From Ovis canadensis (lineage: Eukaryota > Chordata > Mammalia > Artiodactyla > Bovidae): DNA of 64,000 nucleotides. Position numbers and translations under genes: made by a program. The stretch covers positions 25,646,501 through 25,710,500 of the forward strand of contig NC_091255.1 in the NCBI RefSeq assembly GCF_042477335.2. Reading direction: 5' to 3'. Shown one piece after another: positions 21,226-31,664 of the stretch (its first letter is position 1; every line of letters begins with the position of its first letter). The notes below the pieces were generated by a model. That model had not been told where the DNA came from, searched no databases, and saw only the letters and a list, made by a program, of their open reading frames with translations.

Positions 21226-21327
21226 CAGAGCTGGCGCAGCAGTCACGGTGGCAGTAACAGCGGTGGCCCGACCCCAGCTTCAGCCCAGGACACGCCCCAT
21301 GATACTGACGGGGCCCCCGGCACCCGG
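21226..21327 (-). other. Candidate cysteine-rich exon of unknown gene
   Basis: On the minus strand a 102-base open segment is bounded by a good acceptor (gtttcccatcattcccttccag, ending at 21328) and a donor (CTCTG|GTGAGG). It is phase 1 at both ends, 33 full codons plus 2+1 bases. The frame reads GCRGPRQYHGACPG then LKLGSGHRCYCHRDCCASS, with six cysteines in a CxC...CC pattern. I do not recognise the family; the spacing faintly recalls small extracellular disulfide modules. It lies about 5.8 kb upstream of SPACA3 on the same strand. The frame continues open on both sides (21173-21391). It could be an exon of an unannotated gene, an alternative upstream exon, or chance. Confidence 0.35.
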
Positions 21328-22094
21328 CTGGAAGGGAATGATGGGAAACTGACGCGGGGCCTTCTGGAACTCCCCAGTTCTGTGAGCTCATCTTCTAGAA
21401 CCATCTTCACCCACTGGGCTTTGATAGTACTCCCACCTCGAACCCCTCAGTTTCAGGGCCCGGAGACCTGTTCAGAGTATCTAAGCTCACCCCCTCTTGC
21501 CCACTTCTGCCCCTACACATGACACTTTGAAGGATGGCTCCTCTCCTCCCAACAGGCCCTCCTGGGGGTTACCCAGCAATGCTGATGCTGGCGGATGCCC
21601 ACTGTCTCCCAGGCAGCTGACCTCACCATTCCACTCTCTCGTTCTTCTCCTGTTCTTCTCCGTCCCCTTCTCCATCTGCGTGATGACAGTGGACAAGCCC
21701 AGGACAAAGGTGATGCTGCCGACTCTGAAGCTTGCGGGACAGAGAAATGAAATGGAAGGGCATGTGACAACCGCATCCAGGCCGCACAGGGGCCCCTGCT
21801 TCAAAGCCTTAAGCGCATGGACTTGGCAGTCAGGCTGATCTGAGAATGAATACAGGCGCCCGTGACTGCTAGCTGGGTGTCCCAGTAAAAGGGACTTAAC
21901 CTCTCTGTTTCCTTAATTCTCGAGGAGGGAAGAGCAAGACAGGAAATATCTCTAAAGGTGCACGAGACACAGAATCAGTTACTCCTAAGAGCAGAGCACA
22001 GCCAAAACCACGCCAAGCTGCTCCTGTCCGTCCTGTGTGCCTCCCCCCCAGCCGCAGACGGACCAGATCAGAATCGAGGGGCTGACCTGTGGTT
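21328..22094. other. Intergenic; a second weak exon-like segment
   Basis: The minus frame at 21487-21804 is open and includes VGSITFVLGLSTVITQMEKG between an acceptor-like cttcag and a GTGAGG donor. It is a weak candidate and is not called as a gene. Confidence 0.25.
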
Positions 22095-22935
22095 GCATCA
22101 GGATCTCCTTTTGTATTTTCTAATTTTATTGTGGTAGAAACCCTTAACATGAGGTCTACCCTCCCCCACATTTTAAATGTCTAGGACAGTGTTGTTGATG
22201 GTAGGCACAGCATTGCACAGAACTTCAGAATTTCTTCATCTCATTTAACTAAAGCATAGATTAGTGACTCCCCGTTCCCTTCTCTCCCAGCCCCTGGCCA
22301 CCACAGTTCCACTCTTTGATTCTATGAACTTGACTCTTTTAGATGCCTCCTATACGTGGGGTCATATAGTATTGGTCTTTCTGTGACCAGCTTGTTTCCC
22401 TGAGCACAGTGTCCTCAAGGCTCATCCACGTGGTCACATGCTGCAGGACTGCCTTTCTTTTTAAGGCTGAATAGTTATACCACTGGATGTATATACCGCA
22501 TTTTAAATATCTGTTCATCTGATGGACCTTTTGCTTGTTTCCACACCATGGCACTTGTGAATAACGCTGCAATGAGCATAGGAGTGCTAACTCTCTTTAA
22601 GATCCTGATTTCAATTCTTTTGGATAAATATCCAGAAGTGGCGTGGCCGGACCATACGGTAGTTCCATTTTTAGTGTTTTGAGGATACTGTTTTCCAGAG
22701 CAGCTTCACCATTTTGCAGTCCTACCAACAATACACAAGGGCTCCAGTTTCTCCATATGTTTGCCAAAATTTATCTTTCGCTTTTTGTATGATAATCATC
22801 CTGACAGGTGTGATCGTGGTTTTGATTTGCATTTGTCTAATGATTAGAGATGTGGGAACATTTTTTCATATGCCTGTTGACCATCTGTATGTCTTCTTTG
22901 AAGAAATGTCTCTTTGGCATCAGTATTTCTTAAAA
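22095..22935 (-). mobile_element. Old L1 (L1M-type) fragment
   Basis: Reverse-oriented old L1: atttcaattcttttggataa, then agaagtggcgtggccggacc, then caccattttgcagtcctacc, then atgcctgttgaccatctgta. It is heavily decayed. Confidence 0.75.
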
Positions 22936-22984
22936 GCTTCCCTGATGATGCCAATATACCACCAAGGCTTGGGCCTTTGTCCAA

Positions 22985-23190
22985 GGGAAAGTTCTCTGGA
23001 CTTGAGCTAGAAAACCTGAGCTCAGTATCTTGGTCTGCCCGTGACTGGCTATTTATTCTTGTCCAGTTAACCTCCATTTCCTCATCTATAACATGGAGTC
23101 ATTACCCTGCCCCACCCCCTGGAACCATGATACTTAATCTCCCCAAGCGTCATTTTTCTCCTCTGTAAAATGGGAATAATCCTCCTTCAC
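22985..23190 (-). mobile_element. MIR fragments
   Basis: gaaaacctgagctcagtatc, then taacctccatttcctcatct, then a second gtcatttttctcctctgtaaaatggg-like stretch. These are one or two reversed MIR copies. Confidence 0.6.
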
Positions 23191-23437
23191 TGCCACGCTC
23201 ACCACTTGGATCAGTACACCTTAGCTATTGCTTTTATTGTCTGGCCCTGGGTGGTGATTCTGTTTGGTTGAGTTTTGGGGTTTTTTTGTTTTTTGTTTTT
23301 TACTGTATCAGGCTACTTTTATTATTTTATCACTTCTTTTTATTGAGTCATCTTTCAGCTTATTTTTATTTTACTGTATGCTTTGTTATTTCCCACTTGA
23401 CTTTTATTTTTAAATGGAGAATAAGAAAGAGCAGCTC

Positions 23438-23453
23438 AAAAAAAAAAAAAAAA
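23438..23453 (+). repeat. Poly(A) run
   Basis: About 16 A follow AT-rich sequence. The parent element is not identified. Confidence 0.8.
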
Positions 23454-23628
23454 GTTATGAGGGCAGACAAGGCCCTAGTTGATGATTGGTGGGTCTTTAT
23501 TTCTCTGCTGAGCTCAGCACAAGTCTTTCCGGTTTCCCCAAAGCGAGCTCAGATTCTTGACCACATCCCAGCAGAGATTCCCCCACTGGCTCCCTTCAGG
23601 TTTAAGTTCTCCTAAAGCATCTTTTGGA

Positions 23629-23838
23629 CTTCCCAGGAGGCTCAATGGTAAAGAGCCACCTGCCAATGCATTAGATGTGGGTTCCATCCCTGGATTGGGA
23701 GGATCCCCTGGAAAAGGAAATGGCAACACACGCCAGTATTCTTACCTGGAAAATCCCATGGACAGAGGAGCCTGATGGGCTACAGTCCACAGGGTCACAA
23801 AAGAATCAGACAGGACTTAGCAACTCAACAACAACAAC
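23629..23838 (+). mobile_element. Bov-tA SINE
   Basis: gacttcccaggaggctcaat, then gttccatccctggattgggagg, ending agcaactcaacaacaacaac. Confidence 0.9.
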
Positions 23839-23875
23839 AAAAGCATCGCTTACTTTCCTGGTTCTCAGGCCTCAG

Positions 23876-25497
23876 TTCAGTTCACTTCAGTCGCTCAGTT
23901 GTGTCCAACTCTTTGCGACCCCATGAACCACAGCACACCAGGCCTCCCTGTCCATCACCAACTCCCGGAGTTCACTCAGACTCACGTCCATCGAGTCAGT
24001 GACGCCATCCAGCCATCTCATCCTGGGTCGTCCCCTTCTCCTCCTGCCCCCAGTCCCTCCCAGCATCACAATCTTTTCCAAGGAGTCAACTCTTCACATG
24101 AGGGGGCCAAAGTACTGGAGTTTCAGCTTCAGCATCATTCCTTCCAAAGACATCCCAGGGCTGATCTCCTTCAGAACGGACTGGTTGGATCTCCTTGCAG
24201 TCCAAGGGACTCTCAAGAGTCTTCTCCAACACCACAGTTCAAAAACATCAATTCTTCAGCACTCAGCCTTCACAGTCCAACTTTTACATCCATACATGAC
24301 TACTGGAAAAACCACAGCCTTGACTAGACAGACCTTTGTTGGCAAAGTAATGTCTGCTTTTGAATATGCTCTCTAGGTTGGTCATAACTTTTCTTCCAAG
24401 GAGTAAGCATCTTTTAATTTCATGGCTGCAGTCACCATCTGCAGTGATTTTGGAGCCCCCCAAAATAAAGTCTGACACTGTTTCTACTGTTTTCCCATCT
24501 ATTTCCCATGAAGTGATGGGACCAGATGCCATGATCTTCGTTTTCTGAATTTTGAGCTTTAAGCCAACTTTTTCACTCTCCTCTTTCACTTTCATCAAGA
24601 GGCTTTTTAGTTCCTCTTTACTTTCTGCCATAAGGGTGGTGTCATCTTCATATCTGAGGTTATTGATATTCCTCCCAGCAATCTTGATTCCAGCTTGTGT
24701 TTCTTCCAGCCCAGCGTTTCTCATGATGTACTCTGCATATAAGTTAAATAAGCAGGGTGACAATATACAGCCTTGATGTACTCCTTTTCCTATCTGGAAC
24801 CAAACTGTTGTTCCATGTCCAGTTCTAACTGTTGCTAATATTGGTTTCTCAAGAGGCAGGTCAGGTGGTCTGGTATTCCCATCTCTTGAAGAATTTTCCA
24901 CAGTTTATTGTGATCCACACAGTCAAAGGCTTTGGCATAGTCAAGAAAGCAGAAATAGATGTTTTTTTGGAACTCTCTTGCTTTTTCGATGATCTAGCAG
25001 ATGTTGGCAATTTGATCTCTGGTTCCTCTGCCTTTTCTAAAACCAGCTTGAACATCAGGGAGTTCACAGTTCACGTATGCTGAAGCATGGCTTGGAGAAT
25101 TTTGAGCATTACTTTACTAGTGTGGGAGATGAGTGCAATGGTGCAGTAGTCTGAGCATTCTTTGGCGTTGCCTTTCTTTGGGATTGGAATGAAAACTGAC
25201 CTTTTCCAGTCCTGTGGCCCCTGCTGAGTTTTCCAAATTTGCTGGCATATTGAGGGCAGCACTTTCACAGCATCATCTTTCAGGATTTGAAATAGCTCAA
25301 CTGGAATTCCATCACCTCCACTAGCTTTTTTCGTAGTGATGCTTTCTAAGGCCCACTTGACTTCACATTCCAGGATGTCTAGTTCTAGGTGAGTGATCAC
25401 ACCATCATGATTATCTTGGTCGTGAAGATCTTTTTTGTATAGTTCTTCTTAATATCTTCTGCTTCTGTTAGGTCCATACCATTTCTGTCCTTTATCA
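23876..25497 (-). mobile_element. BovB (RTE) LINE, 1.6 kb, 5'-truncated
   Basis: Reverse-oriented BovB from its 3' tail (gttcagttcacttcagtcgc) through the reverse transcriptase. Frames at 25400-25071 (DGIPVELFQILKDDAVKVL and IPIPKKGNAKECSDYCTIAL) and 24901-24284 (LRYEDDTTLMAESKEEL) are parts of one RT now split by frame breaks. The catalytic YADD box reads YEDD. The endonuclease domain is missing. It cannot be active. Confidence 0.93.
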
Positions 25498-25900
25498 GTT
25501 CTCAGTCCTAGCTGCACTTAAAAAAAAAATACGAACACCTGGACCCCACCCTAGGCCAACCACAACCAAATCTCTAGGGGTAAGACCCAGGCATTAGTAT
25601 TTTTTAACCCTTCCAGGAGATTCTGAAGTGCTACCAGTAGTGGGAACCACTTTTCTAGTCAAACTTTAGTTCCCTAAATGTGTGCCGATATTGTGCAACC
25701 TTGCCTTGTATGATATTATATACGTTATTCTCGGTATCAAACACACCCGTTCCATTCCAGCCAACTTGCTAGCTGCTGGTCCTCCTTAAAGCATCGCTGG
25801 AGCTGGACTTCCTCCCCTGGACTCCTTGCTGAGTCAGGAGTCCCCTACATCCTGGCACACCCAGCAATGCTAATGTGCCGTCTCAGCATCTATCACATTA
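25498..25900. other. Intergenic, no feature recognised
   Basis: Contains old-repeat-like text (ggggtaagacccaggcatta). No gene recognised. Confidence 0.4.
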
Positions 25901-25913
25901 CATCAGTATCTTA

Positions 25914-26099
25914 TTTTTATTATATTTATTTAGCTGTGCCAGGTCTTATCTGTGGCATGCAGGATCTTTGATCTTCACTGTGGCATGCAAACTCTCAGTT
26001 CCACCATGTGGGATCCAGTTCCCCAACCAGGGATCGAACCTGGGTTCCCTGCACAGGGAGTACAGAGTCTTAGCCACTGGACCACCAGGAAAGTCCCTA
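25914..26099 (-). mobile_element. CHR-type SINE
   Basis: Reverse copy with tatttatttagctgtgccag at the tail side and ccactggaccaccaggaaag at the head. Flanked by acatcagtatctt (25901-25913) and acatcggtatctt (26100-26112). Confidence 0.9.
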
Positions 26100-26112
26100 C
26101 ATCGGTATCTTC

Positions 26113-26604
26113 TTTCTCCATCACTCCTAACAAACTAGGAGATGCCCATTGTGTCTTAATTGTCTATTTTTCCATTGTTGAGAGCAAGATCAAAAATACT
26201 ATGGAAAGAAATGAAGAAACGAATGCATATCATCTAGATGGTTGATTCAGAAGAAGCTCAGCTCAAAGAACTCCATCAGGAGGCTGGTCTCAAAAGAGTG
26301 TGCAAAGGTTCCTTTGGACAATGAAGAAATGGATCCTCCTCCGCCTGCAAGTAGGGAGACCCTGGAGCCCCTAGAGACAGACTGGCTCACTCGATTCACT
26401 CCAAACTCAGAACATTGAAAACAGAGCTAACCTCTTCTCAACAAGTTGTGTTCCTCTTATTTTCATCATTGATCAATGCATGGCTGTAATTTCAAGACAC
26501 TGTTATCAGGAGTTGGGAGGCATATAAAGTCATTAACCCTACACTACATAGTCTCTCCCCATCATAGTCTTTAAGTTTTGTGTCTCCATTATTAATCTGT
26601 CTTC
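26113..26604. other. Intergenic, no feature recognised
   Basis: Non-repetitive AT-rich sequence up to the LTR target copy. Confidence 0.45.
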
Positions 26605-26936
26605 CTCCTTGTGATGGTTCATTTTATGTGGCAATTTGACTGGGCCATAGGGTACCCAGTTACTTGGTCAAACACTACTCTGCGTGTTTCTGTGAGGGTG
26701 TTTCTGGATGAGATTAACATTTTTTTAAACTGGACTATATTTGACATACAAGGTTGTGTACGTTTAAGGTGTGCAATGTGTTAATTTGATTCATTTCTAT
26801 ATTGTGATATGATTATCATCATAGCCATAATTAGAACCTCAGTCACATTACATCATTATTTCTTATTAATAGCTGGAATAATTAAGGTCTAGTCTCTCAG
26901 CAACTTTAATGATTATAATATTCTGTCTATATTCAC

Positions 26937-26937
<1 letters not shown>

Positions 26938-26963
<26 letters not shown>
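26938..26963 (+). repeat. (GT)n microsatellite
   Basis: About 13 GT units lie directly before a reverse Bov-tA. Confidence 0.95.
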
Positions 26964-26968
<5 letters not shown>

Positions 26969-27090
26969 AGTTACTCAGTCATGTCTGACTCTTTGCAACT
27001 CCATGGACTATAGCTCGCCAGGCTCCTCTGTCGACTGAATTCTCCAGGCAAGAATACTGGAGTGGGTTACCATGACCCTTCTCCATACAT
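26964..27090 (-). mobile_element. Bov-tA SINE fragment within the L1
   Basis: gagttactcagtcatgtctg, then ctccatggactatagctcgc, then gagtgggttaccatgaccc. The tRNA-like head is missing. Confidence 0.85.
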
Positions 27091-27525
27091 TCACTATCCT
27101 GTGTCTTAGATGAAATTAACATTTAAATGAGTGATTGAGTAAAGCAGATTGCCCTACCTAATGTAGGTGGGCCTCAACCAATCAGTAGAAGGCCAGAACA
27201 GATCAAAAAGGTGAATCCTCCCCCAAATAAGAGGGAATTCCTCCTGCCAAACTGCAATTCAAACTGAGACATTGGCTTTTTTCCTGCCTATGGAATAGAA
27301 CTGAAACATCTCTTCTTGGGTTTTAAGTCTGCCAGCCTTTGGACTGGAATGACACCCATTGATTCTCTTGGGTCTCCTGCTCACCAACTCACCCTACAGA
27401 TCTTGGAACTTGCCCACTTCCATTACTGCATAAGCCTTATCCCAAATATATATATACACACACACATGTATGTAACAACTGGTCTAACCAAACTTTTTAT
27501 AGTTCCCTATATGTGTATTTACTGG

Positions 27526-27738
27526 GCTTCCCAGGAGGCCCATTGGTAAAGAATCTGCCTGCCGATGCAGGAAACGCAAGAGACCTGGGTTCAATCCCTG
27601 GGTGAGGAAGATCCCCTGGAGTAGGAAATGGCACCCCACTCCAGGAGTCCTGCCTGGAGAATCCCATGGACAGAGGAGCCTGGTGGGCTACAGTCTGTGG
27701 GGTCCCAAAGAGTGGGACGTGACTGAGTGAATGAACAC
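27526..27738 (+). mobile_element. Bov-tA SINE within the MLT2 LTR
   Basis: gggcttcccaggaggcccat, then cctgggttcaatccctgggt, then gtcccaaagagtgggacgtg. It contains a small internal duplication near the head (gcaggaaacgcaagagacc). Confidence 0.9.
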
Positions 27739-28019
27739 ACATACGTGTGTTTATATATACACATCCTGTGTGTTCTGTTCTCTGGAGAACCCTGACTGAT
27801 ACACTCCTCCTGTGAAGCTGGAAGATCGTTTAACAGTCGCCAGGTTCATCAGCCCACATGATTCCCTTCCTCGCGGTGGTGCCCCTACTGGCTGACAGGC
27901 TTCCCTCCCCTCCTGTGACGAGTGGCTTCCTCAGTCCAGGGCAGCTGACTGACGGCAGCCAGACCTGGGCTGCTGGGCCAGTGGGAACCCAGACATTTGG
28001 TCCTCATGTCACAGAATCC

Positions 28020-28210
28020 ACTAGCTTGTGACTGTGGCGGGTTTGTTAGCCTTGCTGAACCTCAATATCCTCACGTGTAAAGTGAAAAAGAACTGCCACG
28101 CAGCGGATCGTTGAGAGGATTAATGAGATAACAGACAAAGCATTCTACACAGACTCTGGCACCAAGCAAACACCCAATAAAGGTAGTTTTCAGTTATTGT
28201 TATCTGTGCG
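28020..28210 (-). mobile_element. MIR
   Basis: ctagcttgtgactgtggcgg, then ctgaacctcaatatcctcac, then gagaggattaatgagataac. Reversed MIR in good order. Confidence 0.7.
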
Positions 28211-28290
28211 GTGGGGAGACGAAACCAACTAAACACCCTTTAGAGAACTGCTCTTGAATTGTCAGAAAAGGCTCTGAGCAGAAGGGCCTG

Positions 28291-28421
28291 AAGGACATTG
28301 CAAAGGGAAAGTGGGAGCTTGTTTGAATCCATCAGAGGCCTTTTCCCCATCCGAGTCTGTGCTGTGGGGGCCCTCGTCGAAATGACAAGATCTCTGGATA
28401 AGCAGGGAATTACTCTACTAG
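28291..28421 (+). repeat. Local duplicate, copy 1
   Basis: About 130 bases (aaggacattgcaaagggaaa ... ggaattactctactagc) recur at 29908-30039 with roughly 85% identity in the same orientation. Shared blocks include cagaggccttttccccatcc and gatctctggataagcag. The family is not recognised. Confidence 0.85.
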
Positions 28422-28496
28422 CATTCATCTTCCTGCACTTATATCCTAGGGATTTGCTCTCAAGGAAACCGACACAGACTGAAGAGAAAGGAAGAC

Positions 28497-28645
28497 CAGG
28501 ACTTCCCTGCTGGTCCAGGAGCTAAGATTCCATGCTCCCGACGCAGGGGGCCCAAGTTCCATCCCTCATGAGGGATCTAGATCCCACCTGCCGCAGCTAG
28601 ACCCACTGCAGCCAAATAAGTAAGTTTTATATATATATAAAGCAA
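28497..28645 (+). mobile_element. CHR-type SINE
   Basis: ggacttccctgctggtccag head, gttccatccctcatgagg, cagccaaataagtaag tail and a short (TA)n. Confidence 0.87.
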
Positions 28646-28789
28646 AGAGAAAGGGAAAACATCCCTTTGGGAAAAGTGCTTGCTCATCCCTGTCATACTC
28701 CCCTCTGCCCATCTCGATGTCCTTCAGAGGTCAGAAATGATCCCTCCCTGTCTGTTCCCACCACTCTGATTTGTGCTACCTTATCTGGG

Positions 28790-29110
28790 ACTGCAGTCAT
28801 TCCCTAACTGGTCCCTCTACATCGAAGTGATAAAACTGACTACAGCAGCCCCCATTTGTAGATCTTGTGATGGATTTCTCCGCCCCTTGCAGGACTAACT
28901 CAGCAGCCAGATGGTCCTCCACGTGCTGTCTTCTCCCCGACTTCTCCAGCCCCTCCTCCCAACACCCTTCTCCATGCAATACCCGGCTCTGGGTTTCCAC
29001 AGTGCTGAGCACCCAGTCCTCCCCAAACTGATCTTCCAGCATCTCTCCTCACTGGGCACCTAATAACTCCATTCCATCCTTCAAAATCAGTCCAGCATTG
29101 CAACTTCCAC
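28790..29110 (+). mobile_element. L2-like LINE fragment (weak)
   Basis: ccctaactggtccctctaca and ccatttgtagatcttgtgat fit the usual drift of L2 3' regions. Low certainty. Confidence 0.35.
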
Positions 29111-29377
29111 AGAAACTGTCAATTCCAGCACTCTCCACCTTCTGAACCCTCCAGTCTATTTTCTTGCTGCAGTCCCTTGAGTTTCTTTCAGTCACAGGAC
29201 TCCCATGTTGCACTCTAATTTATGATGAACATGACTTGTAGCCCTGTCTGTGAGCTCTTTCAGAGCAAGAAGGACATATTTATCCGTGCATTTCCTTGAC
29301 CTATTAATGGGTGAGATGCCCAGGGGCAGTGAGTAAGGGTTAGGATTACATATTTTGAAACACACTGGTTGGTGGAC

Positions 29378-29525
29378 ATCCCTGGTGGTCCAGTGGTTAA
29401 GACCCTGCACTCTCAGTGCAGGGGGCCCAGGTTCAATTCCTGATCAGGGAACTAGATCCCACATGCTGCAAATAAGACCCAGCGCAGCCAAATAAATACA
29501 TAAAAAGAAATATTTTTTAAAAACC
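29378..29525 (+). mobile_element. CHR-type SINE
   Basis: gacatccctggtggtccagtgg head, gttcaattcctgatcaggg, cagccaaataaataca tail. Confidence 0.88.
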
Positions 29526-29694
29526 ACACTGGCTGGGGAGGGACAGAAAAGCATTCAACTCTAAAGAGAGAACACAAGGGAGATTTTGTGGTGCTGGGAC
29601 ACGTTCAGATGGTAGCTACACAAATGCACATGTTAGAAAATGACACAGAATCGCATACACACCCTGTCACAATGGCAATGTCCTGATGGATACT

Positions 29695-29895
29695 AAAAGT
29701 GGGTCCCTCCATATCTGTAGGGTTTAGGTTCCAGGACCACCTCCCCACCCCCACCCAGGATACCAGAATCCAAGGATGCTCAAGTCCCTATAGTGAATGG
29801 CCTAGTACAGTCGGCCTTCTATATCCACGGGTTTTGCATCTTCATATTTAACCAACGGCAGGTGGAAGCCCATGGATACAAAAGGCCAATTATAC
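29695..29895 (+). mobile_element. Tigger/MER2-like DNA transposon fragment
   Basis: gggtccctccatatctgtag, ggttccaggaccacc, aaggatgctcaagtcccta and tacagtcggccttctatatc are hallmarks of Tigger-group elements. No transposase frame remains. Confidence 0.75.
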
Positions 29896-29907
29896 ATTGT
29901 GTTCTGT

Positions 29908-30039
29908 AAGGATATTGCAAAGGGAAAGCAGGAGCTTATTTTAACCAATCAGAGGCCTTTTCCCCATCCAAGTTTGCACTGTGTTAGCCCTCATGGAAGT
30001 CACGAGATCTCTGGATAAGCAGAGAATTACTCTACTAGC
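29908..30039 (+). repeat. Local duplicate, copy 2
   Basis: Second copy of the 28291-28421 segment, same strand, about 1.6 kb away. It follows the Tigger fragment directly. Confidence 0.85.
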
Positions 30040-30559
30040 GCTGAATCACTTGGATATGTAAAGATGTAACCACTGGGGGAAACTGGATGAAGAGTCCCCG
30101 GGATCTCTCTCTACCATCCTTGCAACTTTCTGAGAATTACTGTTTGATAATAAAGTGTTTTTACAAAAATATGCACAGGTAAGTTTTACTGTTCTGACTC
30201 ATCTAATAAAATAATTGGAAATGAGGGGCAGTCAACCCTGGACTTTTCCACAAAGCCTAATTTAAGATTATTTAAAGCTGACTGGCTAGAGGGTGAATGA
30301 TGAGAACGTAAGCATAACCCAAATGCGCTTCAACATCTGCTTTATTTAGGGACCGTAACAAATTTCTACTCAAAGCTCTTGGAATTGGTCCCTAAGTGGG
30401 GAGAACTGGGAGCAGAAGAAATCAGGTCAGCACCGCTGCAGGAGCAGAATGAGGCTGCCTGTGATCAAGCACTTGAGCAAAAGAGAAAGCTCCAGAGACC
30501 CTGACAAGAGAAAGAGGAGGAATGGGTGGGAGGAAGCCGCATGTTGACCCATGACTTCG

Positions 30560-30975
30560 GGAAGCCATGGACCCAAAAATCTGAGCCCACATCTTGAGTA
30601 ACCTCACAAGTCGGAGATGCTGAAAACTGAGGTTTCCAGTAAACCAGCACTTCAGCAGCTGAAGGCCTCCACACACCCGGGACCTCTGACATCCTGAGAT
30701 TCCTAGCAAGCAGGGTGGGCTCACAACCTGGTGATGTTAAGAGCCAAGAGCCCTAGACGCCCAGGGCCCCTGATGACTGATGTCTCTGAGAACCATGAAG
30801 CTTTTCATAAACTGAAAGCCTGAATAACCCAAGGCTTCTGACAACCCAAGGCCTATAATAAACTGAGACTCTTAGCAACCCAGGTCGCCTAGCAACCTGG
30901 GGACTCTGATCATCAGAGATTCCTAGCAACCAGGGAGAGTGTACAACCTGGGGTCCCAGCACACATCCAACCCTG
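30560..30975 (+). repeat. Degenerate minisatellite (about 20-40 bp units)
   Basis: Imperfect recurrences of ctgagattcctagcaa, cagcaacc(a/t)gg, acaacctgggg and gaggtttccagtaa-like text follow each other in one orientation. Clear examples are cctagcaagcagggtgggct (about 30701), cttagcaacccagg (about 30871), cctagcaacctgggg (about 30887) and cctagcaaccaggga (about 30927). Frames across it repeat with it and are not treated as genes. Confidence 0.6.
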
Positions 30976-31079
30976 GACCCAGACTGCCCCTCTCTTTGCA
31001 GTAACTTCACTCTAAACCTTGAGATGCAGTGTGATCTGAGAGACAGAGAGAATCAGAACCAAAGACCTGGGTGAAACGT

Positions 31080-31260
31080 TCTGATTTGGCCGCTTGCTAA
31101 CTGTATACCCTTTGACTTAATCTCCCTGACTATCAGACTCCTTACATACAAAATGAGAATAATTATAATATCTCCTCATAAAATTATTGTGAGAATTAGG
31201 TAAGAAGGCTTATGGGAAAGCATTTTAACAAAAGCTCCACATATACTTGCTGCCATTTCC
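31080..31260 (-). mobile_element. MIR
   Basis: ttgctaactgtataccctttg, then caaaatgagaataattataa, then attattgtgagaattaggta. Reversed MIR. Confidence 0.65.
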
Positions 31261-31620
31261 GACTGCACCCTGTCCCCTCCCATCTCAAGACCCACCATAA
31301 TATTGCATCAACTGCAAGTCAATGCTACTTCCAAAATCTCTTTCCCATATATTCCAGCTCCATCAAAACCACCAGAGTCTCAAGCCCCCTTGTCTACACT
31401 GCCACCGATTATCTTTCTGTTAGGTAGGAAGTTACACAGGAGCAATGAGGGAAGGCCTGGCTGAAAGGGATGTGTGCAGATATCTAAACTCCATCCCACA
31501 GAAGAGCTCACAAATATGCTACAAAATAACCACAGAGACTTTCCAAGTCCTGCATATGCGCCCTAGGCACACGGGGAATGCAAACTGACCACAGGGGCTT
31601 CTCCAGGTAACCTTAGCCAG

Positions 31621-31660
31621 TTAGGCGGTTAGGAGCCCAGTTAGGCGGTTAGGAGCCCAT
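31621..31660 (+). repeat. 20-bp tandem duplication
   Basis: ttaggcggttaggagcccag at 31621-31640 is followed by ttaggcggttaggagcccat at 31641-31660. Confidence 0.95.
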
Positions 31661-31664
31661 TTAG

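Larger units (their letters stand above)
26718..27106 (-). mobile_element. L1 fragment inserted in the MLT2 LTR
   Basis: Starts with a poly-T (reversed tail), then ttgacatacaaggttgtgta and attgtgatatgattatcatc. The LTR text gatgagattaacatt (about 26707-26721) recurs as gatgaaattaacattt after 27106, the target duplication. Confidence 0.75.
26610..27803 (+). mobile_element. MLT2-type (ERVL) solo LTR, interrupted by L1 and SINEs
   Basis: Begins TGTGATGGTTCATTTTATGT and ends GAACCCTGACTGATACA. It matches, from memory, the MLT2 group of ERVL LTRs. CTCCT at 26605-26609 is repeated at 27804-27808, the expected 5-base duplication. Internal landmarks: ggtggg(c)ctcaaccaatcag at about 27166, cctgccaaactgc at about 27243. 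About 600 bases of the span are later insertions. No retroviral genes are present. Confidence 0.85.

Noticed and set aside
21487-21804. Second exon near the cysteine-rich candidate
   Set aside because: The acceptor is weak and the frame has no recognisable pattern; mentioned only as a weak neighbour.
26605-27808. Complete endogenous retrovirus
   Set aside because: Only a single LTR with target copies is present; no gag, pol or env sequence lies between or beside it.
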